From Chthoniobacterales bacterium (lineage in GTDB: Bacteria > Verrucomicrobiota > Verrucomicrobiia > Chthoniobacterales > UBA10450), in the NCBI GenBank assembly GCA_013815325.1, contig JACDGM010000023.1:1-46231 (forward strand): a DNA stretch of 46,231 bases. The letters are read 5' to 3'. Position numbers and translations under genes: made by a program. The notes under the pieces were generated by a model. It searched no databases, was not told the DNA's origin, and saw only the letters and a list, made by a program, of their open reading frames with translations. Positions 10,551-19,588 of this stretch are shown here, one piece after another. Position 1 is the first letter of the stretch; each line of letters starts with the position of its first letter.

Positions 10551-11081
10551 ATGGCCATCACCGTTCGACGCCCAAATTTAAGCTGGTCCGAGCGCGCATA
10601 TCTGCCCGCGATTTTGAGCGGAATGGCGATCACGCTGCGCCACCTCAAGAACATGCTCGCCGGCCGGACCAAAGTGACGATGCAATATCCGGAGCAGAAA
10701 TGGGACAGCTATCTGCCGGAGCATTATCGCGGCGCGCCGGCCCTGGTAAAGGATGAGCGCGATCGCGTTCGTTGCGTTGCCTGCCAACTCTGCGAATTCA
10801 TCTGTCCGCCGCGCGCGATCAAGATCGTGCCGGGCGAGATTCCGTTAGGCGAGCGCTTCGCCAAAGTCGAGAAATACCCGGAAGAATTCGACATCGATAT
10901 GATCCGCTGCATCTACTGCGGCATGTGCGAAGAGGTCTGCCCGGAGCAGGCGATTTTCCTGCGCAAAGATTACGCCATCACCGGATTGACCCGCGCGGAC
11001 ATGGTCCACAACAAGGAAAAGTTGATCGAGATCGGGGGGGTGATGCACGGGCTGGTCCTGAAATGGAACGAGCAGAAGTGA
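10551..11081 (+). CDS. nuoI: NADH-quinone oxidoreductase subunit I
   Basis: This 176-residue ferredoxin-type subunit carries two [4Fe-4S] clusters (N6a and N6b) that pass electrons towards the quinone site. Both ligand sets are visible: CVACQLCEFICP at about residue 75 and CIYCGMCEEVCP at about residue 120. The N-terminal amphipathic helix (SGMAITLRHLKNMLAG) and the FAKVEKYPEEFDIDMIRCIYC stretch are typical. The start ATG at 10551 lies just after a T-rich tract. A palindromic repeat (11093-11206) separates it from nuoJ. Confidence 0.95.
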   Translation: MAITVRRPNLSWSERAYLPAILSGMAITLRHLKNMLAGRTKVTMQYPEQKWDSYLPEHYRGAPALVKDERDRVRCVACQLCEFICPPRAIKIVPGEIPLGERFAKVEKYPEEFDIDMIRCIYCGMCEEVCPEQAIFLRKDYAITGLTRADMVHNKEKLIEIGGVMHGLVLKWNEQK

Positions 11082-11092
11082 GCGCAACAACT

Positions 11093-11206
11093 TGTCATCG
11101 CGAGCGCAGCGAGGGACCTCGCAGGCGTCGTGCGACCGCCCATTTCAGATGCAACGCCCGTGCTGGCTTGCGAGGTCCCTCGCCTCTTCGCGGCTCGGGA
11201 TGACAG
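11093..11206. repeat. Palindromic intergenic repeat, copy B (nuoI-nuoJ spacer)
   Basis: It starts TGTCATCGCGAGCGCAGCGA and ends GCGGCTCGGGATGACAG, giving inverted termini. Internally GAGGGACCTCG is mirrored by GAGGTCCCTCG, so a long hairpin can form. It belongs to the same family as copies A, C, D and E. It ends 24 bp before the nuoJ ATG. Confidence 0.85.
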
Positions 11207-11230
11207 TTTGTGTTCGCGCCTAACGAAATT

Positions 11231-11734
11231 ATGTCTCCCGTCTTCTTCTGGCTCGCCTCCGCGCTCATGCTCCTCTTCGGCGCGGCCGTCATCATGAACC
11301 GTAACCCAATCGCGAGCGCTCTCAGTCTAGTGGTTTCGTTCCTCGGTCTGGCGGCGTTGTTCATGTCGCTCGACGCTTTTTTTATCGGGATCATTCAGGT
11401 GCTCGTTTATGCCGGCGCAGTCATGGTGTTGTTCCTTTTCATCATCATGCTGCTCGATTTGCGGGCCGAGGAACGGCGCAAAATCAATCTCGTCGCCTTC
11501 GCCGGCGGAGTGGCCGTGGCGGTCATTTTCTTCGGGCAGCTTTGCCTCGTCATCGGCCATTTGCGGCAGGCGAAACAGTCCTTCCCGGCGCTGCCACTCA
11601 ATCACCCCGACGACGTCCGCAGCGTTGGGCTGCTGCTATTTGGGAATTACAACTTGCCCTTCCAGATCATCGCCGTCCTCATCCTGGTGGCGACGATTGG
11701 CGTGATCGTGCTGAGCAAACGCGAGCTGCGCTAA
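11231..11734 (+). CDS. nuoJ: NADH-quinone oxidoreductase subunit J
   Basis: This 167-residue membrane subunit has five hydrophobic helices. Conserved NuoJ text is visible: [23 protein letters not shown], then [23 protein letters not shown] (helix 3 with the pi-bulge region of the family), and a closing helix [13 protein letters not shown]. An upstream GTG at 11210 is in frame, but it would start inside the palindromic repeat. ATG 11231 is preferred and is preceded directly by an exact copy of the dispersed word (11218-11226). The TAA stop lies in a one-base-shorter variant, GCTAACGA. nuoK begins four bases after the stop. Confidence 0.94.
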   Translation: MSPVFFWLASALMLLFGAAVIMNRNPIASALSLVVSFLGLAALFMSLDAFFIGIIQVLVYAGAVMVLFLFIIMLLDLRAEERRKINLVAFAGGVAVAVIFFGQLCLVIGHLRQAKQSFPALPLNHPDDVRSVGLLLFGNYNLPFQIIAVLILVATIGVIVLSKRELR

Positions 11735-11738
11735 CGAA

Positions 11739-12059
11739 ATGGTGACACTCGGCGACTATCTCTTCGTCAGCGGCCTGCTCTTCACAATTGGGTTTGCCGG
11801 CGTGCTCCTGCGCCGCAACATCATCATCATTTTCATGTCGCTCGAGCTGATGTTGAACGCGGCGAATCTCTCCCTCGTCGCCTTTTCGCGCTTCCGCACG
11901 GACTCGTTGGGCCTGCCTAATTATCACGCGCAGGTCTTTGTTTTCTTCATCATCACGGTGGCGGCGGCCGAGGTCGCGGTCGGGCTGGCGGTGATCGTCG
12001 CGCTCTATCGCGCCCGGCGCACGATTCACGTCGAGGACATCAGCACGTTGAAGTATTAA
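11739..12059 (+). CDS. nuoK: NADH-quinone oxidoreductase subunit K
   Basis: This is a 106-residue, three-helix antiporter-related subunit. It shows the family pattern [27 protein letters not shown], with the conserved glutamate in helix 2, and [29 protein letters not shown], with the second conserved glutamate. Both glutamates take part in the hydrophilic proton axis of the membrane arm. Length and context are standard. It lies four bases after nuoJ and is followed by a 225-bp spacer that holds a palindromic repeat before nuoL. Confidence 0.95.
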   Translation: MVTLGDYLFVSGLLFTIGFAGVLLRRNIIIIFMSLELMLNAANLSLVAFSRFRTDSLGLPNYHAQVFVFFIITVAAAEVAVGLAVIVALYRARRTIHVEDISTLKY

Positions 12060-12145
12060 AGCCGGCTGCAGGAGTGATTTTGAAATGCTAGGAGGAAGGG
12101 TTTTGCGGCGCGCGGCTGATTTGTCATTTCCTTTCGCCACTGACT

Positions 12146-12270
12146 TGTCATCCCGATCCGCCGAAGGACGGAGAGGGACCTCGCCTATGCAATTTGCGTT
12201 TCCTCTGTGGATGGGCACGTGGATTACAATTGAGAGGTCCCTCGCCGCGCCTCGCCGGCTTGGGATGACA
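12146..12270. repeat. Palindromic intergenic repeat, copy C (nuoK-nuoL spacer)
   Basis: The ends are TGTCATCCCG and GGGATGACA, with internal GAGAGGGACCTCG mirrored by GAGAGGTCCCTCG. It belongs to the same family as copies A, B, D and E but has a longer central loop. It stops directly before the GAAGG that probably serves as the nuoL ribosome-binding site. Confidence 0.82.
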
Positions 12271-12284
12271 GAAGGATGTCGGTC

Positions 12285-14081
12285 ATGACTTCAATGCTCC
12301 CCTGGATCGCTTTTCTCCTGCCGCTGTTCTCCGCGTGCGTCATTATGATCGCGACTCGGCCGCTGCGCACTTTGAGCGCGCTCATCTCGGTCGCGGCGGT
12401 ACTCGGCAGTTTTATTTGCGCTTGTTTCATCTTCTTCCAGAAAACATCGGCCGCGGCTTCGATCTCCTGGATCAATCTCGGGCCGGCATTCTCCGTCCCG
12501 TTAGGCTTGACGCTCGACCCGCTCAGTCGCTCGATGCTCTTTATGGTCACCGGCGTGGGCGCGCTAATTCACATCTACTCGTTAGGCTACGTGGGGGCGG
12601 ATGCGGGCAAGTCGCGCTACTTTGCTTCGCTTTCGCTCTTCATGTTCGCGATGCTCGGAATCGTCCTCGCGAATAATTTCGTGATGATGTTCATCTTCTG
12701 GGAGCTGGTTGGCGTCAGTTCCTATTTGCTCATCGGCCATTGGTTCGAGCGCGCGGCCGCGGCTGACGCGGCAAAAAAAGCATTCATCACCAATCGTATC
12801 GGCGACTTCGGATTTATGATTGGGATCCTGATGGTCTGGACGGCAACTGGCTCGTTTGTTTTCGCCGAGATCGCGAAAGCAATGGGTGGATTCGCCGGAC
12901 ACACCGGTTATCTAACGGCCGCGGCGTTGCTCGTTTTTTGCGGCGCCGTCGGAAAGTCCGCGCAATTCCCGCTCCACGTTTGGTTGCCGGACGCGATGGA
13001 AGGTCCGACGCCGGTTTCGGCCTTGATCCACGCGGCGACAATGGTCGCGGCGGGTGTTTACATGCTCGTGCGCGTCGGTTTTTTAATCGACGCTTCGCCG
13101 GACGCGCTCACCGTCATCGCCTGGATCGGCACGATCACCGCAGTGTTCGCGGCGCTGATGGCGACGCAGCAGGACGACATCAAACGTATCCTCGCTTACT
13201 CCACGCTTTCACAGCTCGGCTACATGGTGATGGCGGTCGGGCTCGCTTCGGGCGAAGCGGCTATGTTCCACCTTTTCACCCACGCCGCTTTCAAGGCGCT
13301 CCTCTTCCTCGGCGCCGGCTCTATCATTTACATGCTGCACCACGAGCAGGATATCTGGCGGATGGGCGCGCTTTGGAAACGACTGCCGCTCACCTGCCTA
13401 ACGTTCCTCATCGGCACACTCGCGCTCATCGGTTTCCCAGGTTCGAGCGGCTTTTTCAGCAAAGACGCGATCATCGCTCTCGCCTTCGAGCGCAACCGGC
13501 CGATTTTCATTCTCGCGTCTTTCACGGCTCTGCTCACGGCGTTCTACATGACACGCCTCGTCATCGTGGTGTTCTTCGGAAAACCGCGGAGCGAGCAGGC
13601 TGCGCGCAGCGGTGAATCGCCCGCCGTCATGGTGATCCCGTTGCTGCTCCTGAGCATCCCAGCGGCGTTAGGCGGCTACAAATTTTTCGCGGCCCGCTTT
13701 CTTACTTTGCCTAACGAAACCGAGCAGGCCGCGGCCGTTCCGATCGTTGCCCTGGCCGCGCTCCTTATCGGGGTGGTGAGCGCGACACTTCTCTACCGCA
13801 GTCGCGAGAGAGAGCCGGTCCATATCGCGCTTTTCCGCGATCGTTTTTACCTCGATGAATTTTACACCTTTCTTATTAGCTCGACCCAGGGATTGCTCGC
13901 TTCGCTCTCCGCCTTTATCGACCGCTGGATTCTTGACGGCGCGATCGTTAGGGGAATGAGCGGCGGTGTTTGGGGCAGCGGCTTTCTTCTCCGCCTCCTC
14001 CAGGTGGGAAACCTGCAGGCTTACGGATTTCTCTTCGGTCTCGGCATCATCGGTCTCATCTATTTCGCGGTTTTCCGCTGA
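12285..14081 (+). CDS. nuoL: NADH-quinone oxidoreductase subunit L
   Basis: This is the largest antiporter-like proton-pumping subunit of complex I (about 598 residues). Seen: IFWELVGVSSYLLIGHWFERAAAADAAKKAFITNR in short form (glutamate of helix 5), GKSAQFPLHVWLPDAMEGPTPVSALIHAATMVAAG, the lysine helix DDIKRILAYSTLSQLGYMV, and the C-terminal lateral-helix region ending FGLGIIGLIYFAVFR. ATG 12276 is also possible. ATG 12285 has GAAGG nine bases upstream and is preferred. The stop overlaps the nuoM ATG (TGATG at 14079-14083). Confidence 0.95.
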   Translation: MTSMLPWIAFLLPLFSACVIMIATRPLRTLSALISVAAVLGSFICACFIFFQKTSAAASISWINLGPAFSVPLGLTLDPLSRSMLFMVTGVGALIHIYSLGYVGADAGKSRYFASLSLFMFAMLGIVLANNFVMMFIFWELVGVSSYLLIGHWFERAAAADAAKKAFITNRIGDFGFMIGILMVWTATGSFVFAEIAKAMGGFAGHTGYLTAAALLVFCGAVGKSAQFPLHVWLPDAMEGPTPVSALIHAATMVAAGVYMLVRVGFLIDASPDALTVIAWIGTITAVFAALMATQQDDIKRILAYSTLSQLGYMVMAVGLASGEAAMFHLFTHAAFKALLFLGAGSIIYMLHHEQDIWRMGALWKRLPLTCLTFLIGTLALIGFPGSSGFFSKDAIIALAFERNRPIFILASFTALLTAFYMTRLVIVVFFGKPRSEQAARSGESPAVMVIPLLLLSIPAALGGYKFFAARFLTLPNETEQAAAVPIVALAALLIGVVSATLLYRSREREPVHIALFRDRFYLDEFYTFLISSTQGLLASLSAFIDRWILDGAIVRGMSGGVWGSGFLLRLLQVGNLQAYGFLFGLGIIGLIYFAVFR

Positions 14082-15562
14082 TGTTGCTCTTCATCGTCTT
14101 CGCGCCTCTCGTTACGGCGCTCCTCATCTTGTCAGGCGCGCCTGGTCGCGTGACGGCGCTGTTCGGCTCCGCGGCGACCGCGATCGCTACCTTCACCGCC
14201 CTCTTCCGTTACGACCCCGTCCCCGGCGGGTTTCAATTTGTAAGCTCGTTGACGATCAGCGAAAGCTGGCGAATTCACTTCTTGTTAGGCGCGGATGGGC
14301 TCAGTCTCATCATGCTCGTGCTCGCGGCGCTGGTCTTGTTCTGCGCGGTCTGGTTCACGCAGCCAGTCGGAAAATCGGAGCGACTTTTTTATGCCTGCCT
14401 CCTCCTGCTCGGGGGCGGCGCGATCGGCGCCTTTGCCTCGCTCGATCTTTTTTTCTTTTACGCTTTTCATGAGATCGCTCTCATCCCGACGTTTTTCCTT
14501 ATCGGAATTTGGGGCACGGGGAACCGCTTCGCGGCGGCCTGGAAGGTCACAATTTATCTCGCGCTCGGCAGCTTCGTTTTGCTCCTCGGTTTGATCCTGC
14601 TTTACCGGAGCGTGCCAGTGACCGCGCGCAGTTTTGATTTGCGCGTGCTTCAATCCGCCGCCGCCGCTGGTGGAATCGCGCCCGCCGCGCAGAACACCAT
14701 CTTTCTACTGCTGCTGATCGGGTTCGGCGTGCTCATCTCGCTCTTCCCTTTTCACAACTGGGCCCCGGAAGCGTACGCCTCGGCGCCGGCGCCGGCGGCG
14801 ATGTTGCACGCGGGAGTTTTGAAAAAGTTTGGTCTTTACGGGTTGCTCCGCATTGCGCTTCCGCTTCTGCCGGAGGGCGCGCGGCACTGGAGTTGGCTGC
14901 TCCTTGTGTTGTTGTCCGGCAACATCATTTATGTCGGTCTCGTCACGCTCGCGCAGAAGCGACTCGATTGGATGCTTGGCTATTCCAGCGTCATGCACAT
15001 GGGTTACATTTTTCTCGGCATCGCGAGCGCGAATCTCATCGGACTGAACGGCGCCGCTGTCCTCATGTTTGCGCACGGCATCTCGATCGCGTTGCTCTTT
15101 GCCCTCGCCGGGGAAATTCGCCGCCGCACAGGGACGCTGGCTTTTAGTGATCTCGGCGGCCTCGGTAAGGTCATGCCGTTCGCTGGCTTTGCTTTTGGCG
15201 TGGCGGCTTTCGCCGCCATCGGCTTGCCGGGCTTCGCTAATTTCGCGGCGGAGGTGATGGTCTTTTTCGGCGCCTTCCGCGTCGGCGCAGACCTGCAAGG
15301 CTTGCACTTTTTCCAGGTGACAACCGTGCTCGCGCTCTGGGGTGTGGTGATTTCCGCGGTCTATCTGCTGCGCGCTTACCGCTCGATTTTCATGGGTGCG
15401 CCTAACGATAAGTGGAACGCGCTGCCCGATCTCGCCGGGGCGCTCCGTATCCCCGTCATCCTCCTCATTACCGCGACGCTGATCGTCGGCTTTTTCCCGA
15501 ACACGGCGTTGCGCGTGCTCCGCCCGACCTTCCCGGCTACGGTGGCGGAGAGCGCACCATGA
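14081..15562 (+). CDS. nuoM: NADH-quinone oxidoreductase subunit M
   Basis: This 493-residue antiporter-like subunit has about 14 membrane helices. Diagnostic stretches include DGLSLIMLVLAALV, FYAFHEIALIPTFFLIGIWG (conserved glutamate), LFPFHNWAPEAYASAPAPAAMLHAGVLKKFGLYGLLR, and KRLDWMLGYSSVMHMGYIFLG with the pump lysine. The frame is open upstream to 13970 within nuoL, but the start overlapping the nuoL stop is clearly right, because MLLFIVFAPLVTALLIL is a typical first helix. The stop overlaps the nuoN ATG (ATGA at 15559). Confidence 0.95.
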   Translation: MLLFIVFAPLVTALLILSGAPGRVTALFGSAATAIATFTALFRYDPVPGGFQFVSSLTISESWRIHFLLGADGLSLIMLVLAALVLFCAVWFTQPVGKSERLFYACLLLLGGGAIGAFASLDLFFFYAFHEIALIPTFFLIGIWGTGNRFAAAWKVTIYLALGSFVLLLGLILLYRSVPVTARSFDLRVLQSAAAAGGIAPAAQNTIFLLLLIGFGVLISLFPFHNWAPEAYASAPAPAAMLHAGVLKKFGLYGLLRIALPLLPEGARHWSWLLLVLLSGNIIYVGLVTLAQKRLDWMLGYSSVMHMGYIFLGIASANLIGLNGAAVLMFAHGISIALLFALAGEIRRRTGTLAFSDLGGLGKVMPFAGFAFGVAAFAAIGLPGFANFAAEVMVFFGAFRVGADLQGLHFFQVTTVLALWGVVISAVYLLRAYRSIFMGAPNDKWNALPDLAGALRIPVILLITATLIVGFFPNTALRVLRPTFPATVAESAP

Positions 15563-17013
15563 TCCCGACGCCTGCCCTCGAAATCGTCGTGCTCGTCTGG
15601 GGTTTGGTCTTGCTCCTGGCGGAAGCGTTCGTGGACAAACTCGACAAGCGAGTCTTCGCCATCGCGGGAATCGTTGGCCTCGTCGCGGTGTTGTTAGGCA
15701 GTTTTTTTCTGGCCCCGCCACCACCCGCCGCGAGCACCGGGTTTTGGAGTTTCTACACGGCCGACCCGCTCGCGATTTTCTTCAAGCGCTTCGCGCTCGC
15801 GACCACGATTTTCATCCTCATCATGGCGATCGATTACGCGCCGGCGATTCGGATGGGCGTGCCGGGGGCGAACCCTCAGGCCGGATTAGGCGAATTTTTT
15901 GCGCTGCCGATTTTTACCTGCGCGGGGCTAATGTGGATGGCCTCGGCGATCGACTTCGTGATGATCTTCGTCTCACTCGAATTAGTCACGATGTCGTTCT
16001 ACGTGCTCGTGACTTTTACGCGACGTAATCCCGCTACGCTCGAAGCGGGAGTGAAATATCTCATCCTGAGCGCGCTCTCGACCGGCTTTCTCGTTTACGG
16101 AATCACCTGGATTTTCGGCGTTACCGGCGAGACAAATCTCGCGCGGATCGGCGCCGTCCTCGCGAGGCAGGACTTCGATCACGTGCCGCTCCTTTTCGGC
16201 TTCGCGCTTGTGCTCGTTGCGCTCGGATTCAAGATCGCGGCGGTGCCGTTTCAAATTTGGGTGCCCGATGTTTATCAAGGCGCACCAACGCCGGTGACCG
16301 CCTTTCTCTCCGTCGGCTCGAAGGCCGCCGGCTTCGTCGTCCTGCTGCGCGTGCTTGGGCCATTTTCGATTCTTCCGCAGGTCGGCAAACTGCTCGTCGT
16401 CATCGCCGCGCTCACGCTGATTTACGGAAATTTCGCGGCCCTCCCGCAGACAAATTTGAAGCGGCTACTCGCTTACTCGAGCATCGCGCACGCCGGTTAT
16501 CTGCTCATCGGCGTCGTCTGTTTCGCGGGCACGGCCGTTGCCTTTTATCTCGTCGGTTATCTGCTCATGACGCTGCTCTGCTTTGCCGTTGTCGTTCTGG
16601 TCGCGGCGGACGGTGGCGAACAGATTGAAGATTACTCCGGCCTCGTCCGGCGCTCGCCCTTCCTCGCCGGCGCGATGCTTGTCGGGATGGTTTCGCTCGC
16701 CGGAATTCCCTTTACTGCCGGCTTTCTCGGCAAGTTCTTCATCTTCGATGCGGCGATCCGTCAGGGGCAAACGCTCCTCGTTGTCATTGGCGTGATCACG
16801 GTTGGCTGCGGTTTTTACTATTATCTCAAAGTGATCCGCGCGATGTTCTGGCTGCCGCCGCCTAACGATGCGCCGGTCATCCAGATCAGCCCGCTCTCGC
16901 GCGGCGCGATTGGATTGCTGATCGCGGGCATTTTCGTCTTCGGGGTTTATCCGCAGCCAATCCTAAACGCGCTCAATCCGCCCGCGCCGGTCGCGGTGAC
17001 CGCAGGTCGTTAG
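15559..17013 (+). CDS. nuoN: NADH-quinone oxidoreductase subunit N
   Basis: This is the third antiporter-like subunit, 484 residues, and the last gene of the operon. Seen: FVMIFVSLELVTMSFYVLV (conserved glutamate), GFKIAAVPFQIWVPDVYQGAPTPVTAF, NLKRLLAYSSIAHAGYLLIG (lysine helix) and GIPFTAGFLGKFFIF. The start is fixed by the ATGA overlap with nuoM. The TAG stop (17011-17013) is part of an exact copy of the dispersed word TCGTTAGGC. A palindromic repeat follows 12 bp later and may take part in transcript termination or stability. Confidence 0.95.
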   Translation: MIPTPALEIVVLVWGLVLLLAEAFVDKLDKRVFAIAGIVGLVAVLLGSFFLAPPPPAASTGFWSFYTADPLAIFFKRFALATTIFILIMAIDYAPAIRMGVPGANPQAGLGEFFALPIFTCAGLMWMASAIDFVMIFVSLELVTMSFYVLVTFTRRNPATLEAGVKYLILSALSTGFLVYGITWIFGVTGETNLARIGAVLARQDFDHVPLLFGFALVLVALGFKIAAVPFQIWVPDVYQGAPTPVTAFLSVGSKAAGFVVLLRVLGPFSILPQVGKLLVVIAALTLIYGNFAALPQTNLKRLLAYSSIAHAGYLLIGVVCFAGTAVAFYLVGYLLMTLLCFAVVVLVAADGGEQIEDYSGLVRRSPFLAGAMLVGMVSLAGIPFTAGFLGKFFIFDAAIRQGQTLLVVIGVITVGCGFYYYLKVIRAMFWLPPPNDAPVIQISPLSRGAIGLLIAGIFVFGVYPQPILNALNPPAPVAVTAGR

Positions 17014-17024
17014 GCGCAGCATGT

Positions 17025-17142
17025 TTGTCATACTGAGCCGGCGAAGCGCGGCGAAGGACCTCACAAGCGACGTTCGGCAACATTTCTGCGAAAGACGCCG
17101 CGCAACGCCTGGGAGTTCCTCGCTCCGCTCCGGGATGACAAG
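17025..17142. repeat. Palindromic intergenic repeat, copy D (after nuoN)
   Basis: It runs from TTTGTCATACTGAGCCGGCG to CTCCGGGATGACAAG with inverted ends; this copy is more diverged inside. It lies between the convergent nuoN and HNH genes, where a bidirectional terminator would be expected. I see no T-run, so a terminator role is unproven. Confidence 0.78.
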
Positions 17143-17172
17143 TAAGCGCGAAACCGGAGCGAATGGTGAGCA

Positions 17173-17766
17173 CTAGCCGCTCAGCTCCACATTCCAGTAG
17201 GCCAGATCGACAAAATGCCGCCAGCTTTCGTGCTGCTGGCTGCTGAAGGTGACATGGACGAACGGCCGCCACTTTGGTCGCTTCGGTTTGCGGACCAAGC
17301 TCATCTGAGCCTGTTGCGGGAGCCGGTTGCCTTTGCGCGTGTTGCACGGGATGCAGGAGCAGACCACGTTTTCCCACGTCGTTAGGCCGCCTTTGTCGCG
17401 CGGGAGGACGTGATCGAGATTAAGATCGCTCCGCTCGAAAACTTTGCCGCAATACTGGCAGGTGTTGTTGTCCCGCTCGAAAACATTGTGCCGCGTGAAC
17501 TTCACCTCCTTCTTCGGAAGCCGATCGAAGAGGAGGAGCACGATGACGCGCGGGACGCGGATCTTCCACGAGATCGTCGTCACCATCTCGTGCTCGGCCT
17601 CGGGCGCGTTTATAGAAAAGTCGAGCCAGCTCGCGAAATCGTGGGTGGCGAAGTTGTTCTGCTGATCGGAGGCGACGACCTGGGCGTGTCCCTGATAGAG
17701 GAGAGTGAAAGCGCGCCGGGCCGAGCAGACATTAACCGCCTGCCAGAGGCGATTGAGCACCAACAC
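17173..17766 (-). CDS. HNH endonuclease family protein
   Basis: This 197-residue protein starts at a GTG (17766) with VLVLNRLWQAVNVCSARRA, the usual opening of this HNH subfamily. The nuclease core is at about residues 100-150: CQYCGKVF, then LNLDHVLPRDKGG, TTWENVVCSCIPCN and KGNR. These supply two zinc-binding CxxC pairs and the HNH histidine-asparagine-type residues. Many genomes carry such stand-alone HNH proteins, and their biological substrate is generally not known. There is no intron, phage or restriction context here. It is convergent with the nuo operon. One exact copy of the dispersed word (17379) encodes Leu-Thr. Confidence 0.85.
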   Translation of the reverse strand: MLVLNRLWQAVNVCSARRAFTLLYQGHAQVVASDQQNNFATHDFASWLDFSINAPEAEHEMVTTISWKIRVPRVIVLLLFDRLPKKEVKFTRHNVFERDNNTCQYCGKVFERSDLNLDHVLPRDKGGLTTWENVVCSCIPCNTRKGNRLPQQAQMSLVRKPKRPKWRPFVHVTFSSQQHESWRHFVDLAYWNVELSG

Positions 17767-17898
17767 CTGAGTGTTTAGTAAGGAGTGCAGAGGTTGAGGG
17801 ACTGTTGGCGCCCGGATCGATCGATCCTAGCATCCGGGAAATTTCTTGTCAAAGAGGCAAGGCAACGCGCTTTCTCCCTAACGAGCGTAGCTCACGCC

Positions 17899-18075
17899 CT
17901 ACCACCAGCCCGCGCTGTGACTGTTGGGAGCGGGCGTCGCTGCCCCAGGGACTTCAGCGGCCCCATCCGCGGCGGGATCGCGGCGACCAATCAGGTGCTC
18001 GTCATCCGAAGCACATCCGGCGAGGAGAAAAGCACCGGCGGCGAGCAAGCAAGCGCCCCAGACAATCCGGTTCAT
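17899..18075 (-). CDS. Tiny lipoprotein of unknown function
   Basis: A 58-residue frame begins MNRIVWGACLLAAGAFLLAG and then Cys21, a convincing lipoprotein signal peptide and lipobox. The mature part is only about 38 residues, rich in Ala, Pro and acidic residues, and ends HSAGWW. Two further in-frame ATGs lie just upstream (18078 and 18084). No family is recognised. A short secreted or anchored peptide is the safest description. Confidence 0.6.
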   Translation of the reverse strand: MNRIVWGACLLAAGAFLLAGCASDDEHLIGRRDPAADGAAEVPGAATPAPNSHSAGWW

Positions 18076-18202
18076 CATCTGCATGCCGGGAGACTGTCGC
18101 ACAACGAGGGAGAGATCAATCCCTCTCTTTTGGGCGGTTCGAGCGGGTTCGAGGCTGGACTTCCCCTTCGGGGTTTGTTTGCATCTCCAAAAGGAGCCAA
18201 CC

Positions 18203-18682
18203 ATGCGCAAAATCAATACGAAGGAGTTGGAAGAATATTCCTGGACGTCGCCGAAAGGGAAATTCCAGGGGGCCGGGAAGGATCTCTCCGAGGCTTTGGG
18301 TTGGGATCCCTCATCCGCCGACGCGAGGGATCGGCATCCTTTTGCGGTGGAGATCCTGCGCATTACCCCCGGCCAGACTCCCTACGTCTATCATTCGCAT
18401 TCCGCGCAGTGGGAGTTCTATCACGTCATCTCGGGCCGCGGTCTCGCGCGCGAGGAAGCCGGTCACACGCCGATCGAGTCCGGTGACGCTTTCCTGTTCG
18501 GACCGGGCGAGGCCCACCAACTCATCAACAACAGCGCTGAAGATCTCGTCATCTATGTCATCGCCGATAACCCCATCGGCGAATCTGGTTACTATCCCGA
18601 TAGTCAGAAATGGATTGTCCGTTCCCCGGAGCGGCGGCTGATTCGTTCCGAGAGTCTCGATTACTACGACGGCGAAGAGTAA
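18203..18682 (+). CDS. Single-domain cupin protein
   Basis: This 159-residue protein has a clear Shine-Dalgarno AAGGAG seven bases before its ATG. The cupin barrel shows the first metal motif as HSHSAQWEFYHVISGRG (two His and a Glu) and the second as GDAFLFGPGEAHQLINNS (His). It therefore probably binds a divalent metal. The C-terminal tail (residues about 130-159) is charged and outside the barrel. Small cupins range from sugar isomerases to dioxygenases and sensors, and nothing here narrows it. The frame is open far upstream (to 17924), but only the SD-linked start gives a sensible protein. It is divergent from the tiny lipoprotein. Confidence 0.82.
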   Translation: MRKINTKELEEYSWTSPKGKFQGAGKDLSEALGWDPSSADARDRHPFAVEILRITPGQTPYVYHSHSAQWEFYHVISGRGLAREEAGHTPIESGDAFLFGPGEAHQLINNSAEDLVIYVIADNPIGESGYYPDSQKWIVRSPERRLIRSESLDYYDGEE

Positions 18683-19588
18683 ACGCCTGAGGCGACCGGC
18701 TCCGCGCCTGCGCCGTCGCCGCCTTGCACGCGCGGCGAGGGAAAATTGCAAGCAGGGCGGCCGCCGCGGCAACCGCGATTATTCTGGGAGGAATCGTTTT
18801 ATTCCACGTTATGGGAGGTAGTCCATCGGGCCCTCAAGACTTTCCAGAAGTACTTTTGCCCGCAACATTTGCTCTTTGCATGGAGTCGTGCTGCCAAGTC
18901 AGCGAAGCCTGTTTCAATCGAAAAGCGGGGCGCCGATTGTCTCGGAGACCTCTTTTGATTGTTTTACAGTCTCAGGATTATTTTCCCTCTTTTCCGCTGG
19001 AAGTGCTGTCCGGTCTTCTCTCAAAGCAAGTTCGGCATGGCGGGTGCTAAGTTTGATATCTGTCGCTTCGTTCGGCCGCTCTGGCCGGCGAACAATTAAA
19101 GCGCAGATACGTACCTTTGGAGCGCGTCGTGAGTTACTTATGTTGTGGCAGGCCCATCCCCACCGACTCCGGCTTTGCCGCGGTCCAAGTCACTTCCATC
19201 ATGGCCGACGCGGCTTGGGGCGTCTATCTCTACCGGACGCTGCGGAGCCCTAGAAAAGGGCAGAGGATCTGTGAGAAAGTTGCCAAAGCTCATGGCTGTT
19301 CATTGCAAGACCTTATCGCAAAAGTGCGGGGCAATGACGCACTGGGAAGCCGTTCCCTTCATTGCAGCTATGTTAGGTGTCCCCAAGCGCATCTCGGCTT
19401 CGATTATCCTAAATAATCCAACCTTCTGCCCCGAGAACAAAGTCACACTAAAGTTTTTAGACGGATCAGCAGAGGTTAGTCTATGAATCGCAGGAGGGAT
19501 CCCAGATGCCGCCTCAGACTGACAGCAGATGCCGCTTAACGTGTTTTGTGCTTTACTTGCCCGCCAAGTCCCGAGTAGCAACAACGTC
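18683..19588. other. About 900 bp without a recognisable gene
   Basis: Several short frames are open here (for example 18724-19050, 19117-19416 and 19145-19486), but they overlap, start weakly and match no family I know. The stretch contains no exact copy of the dispersed word TCGTTAGGC and looks less GC-rich than its surroundings. It could hold decayed genes or a long upstream region for the secreted protein that follows. I see no tRNA-like or insertion-sequence structure. Confidence 0.5.
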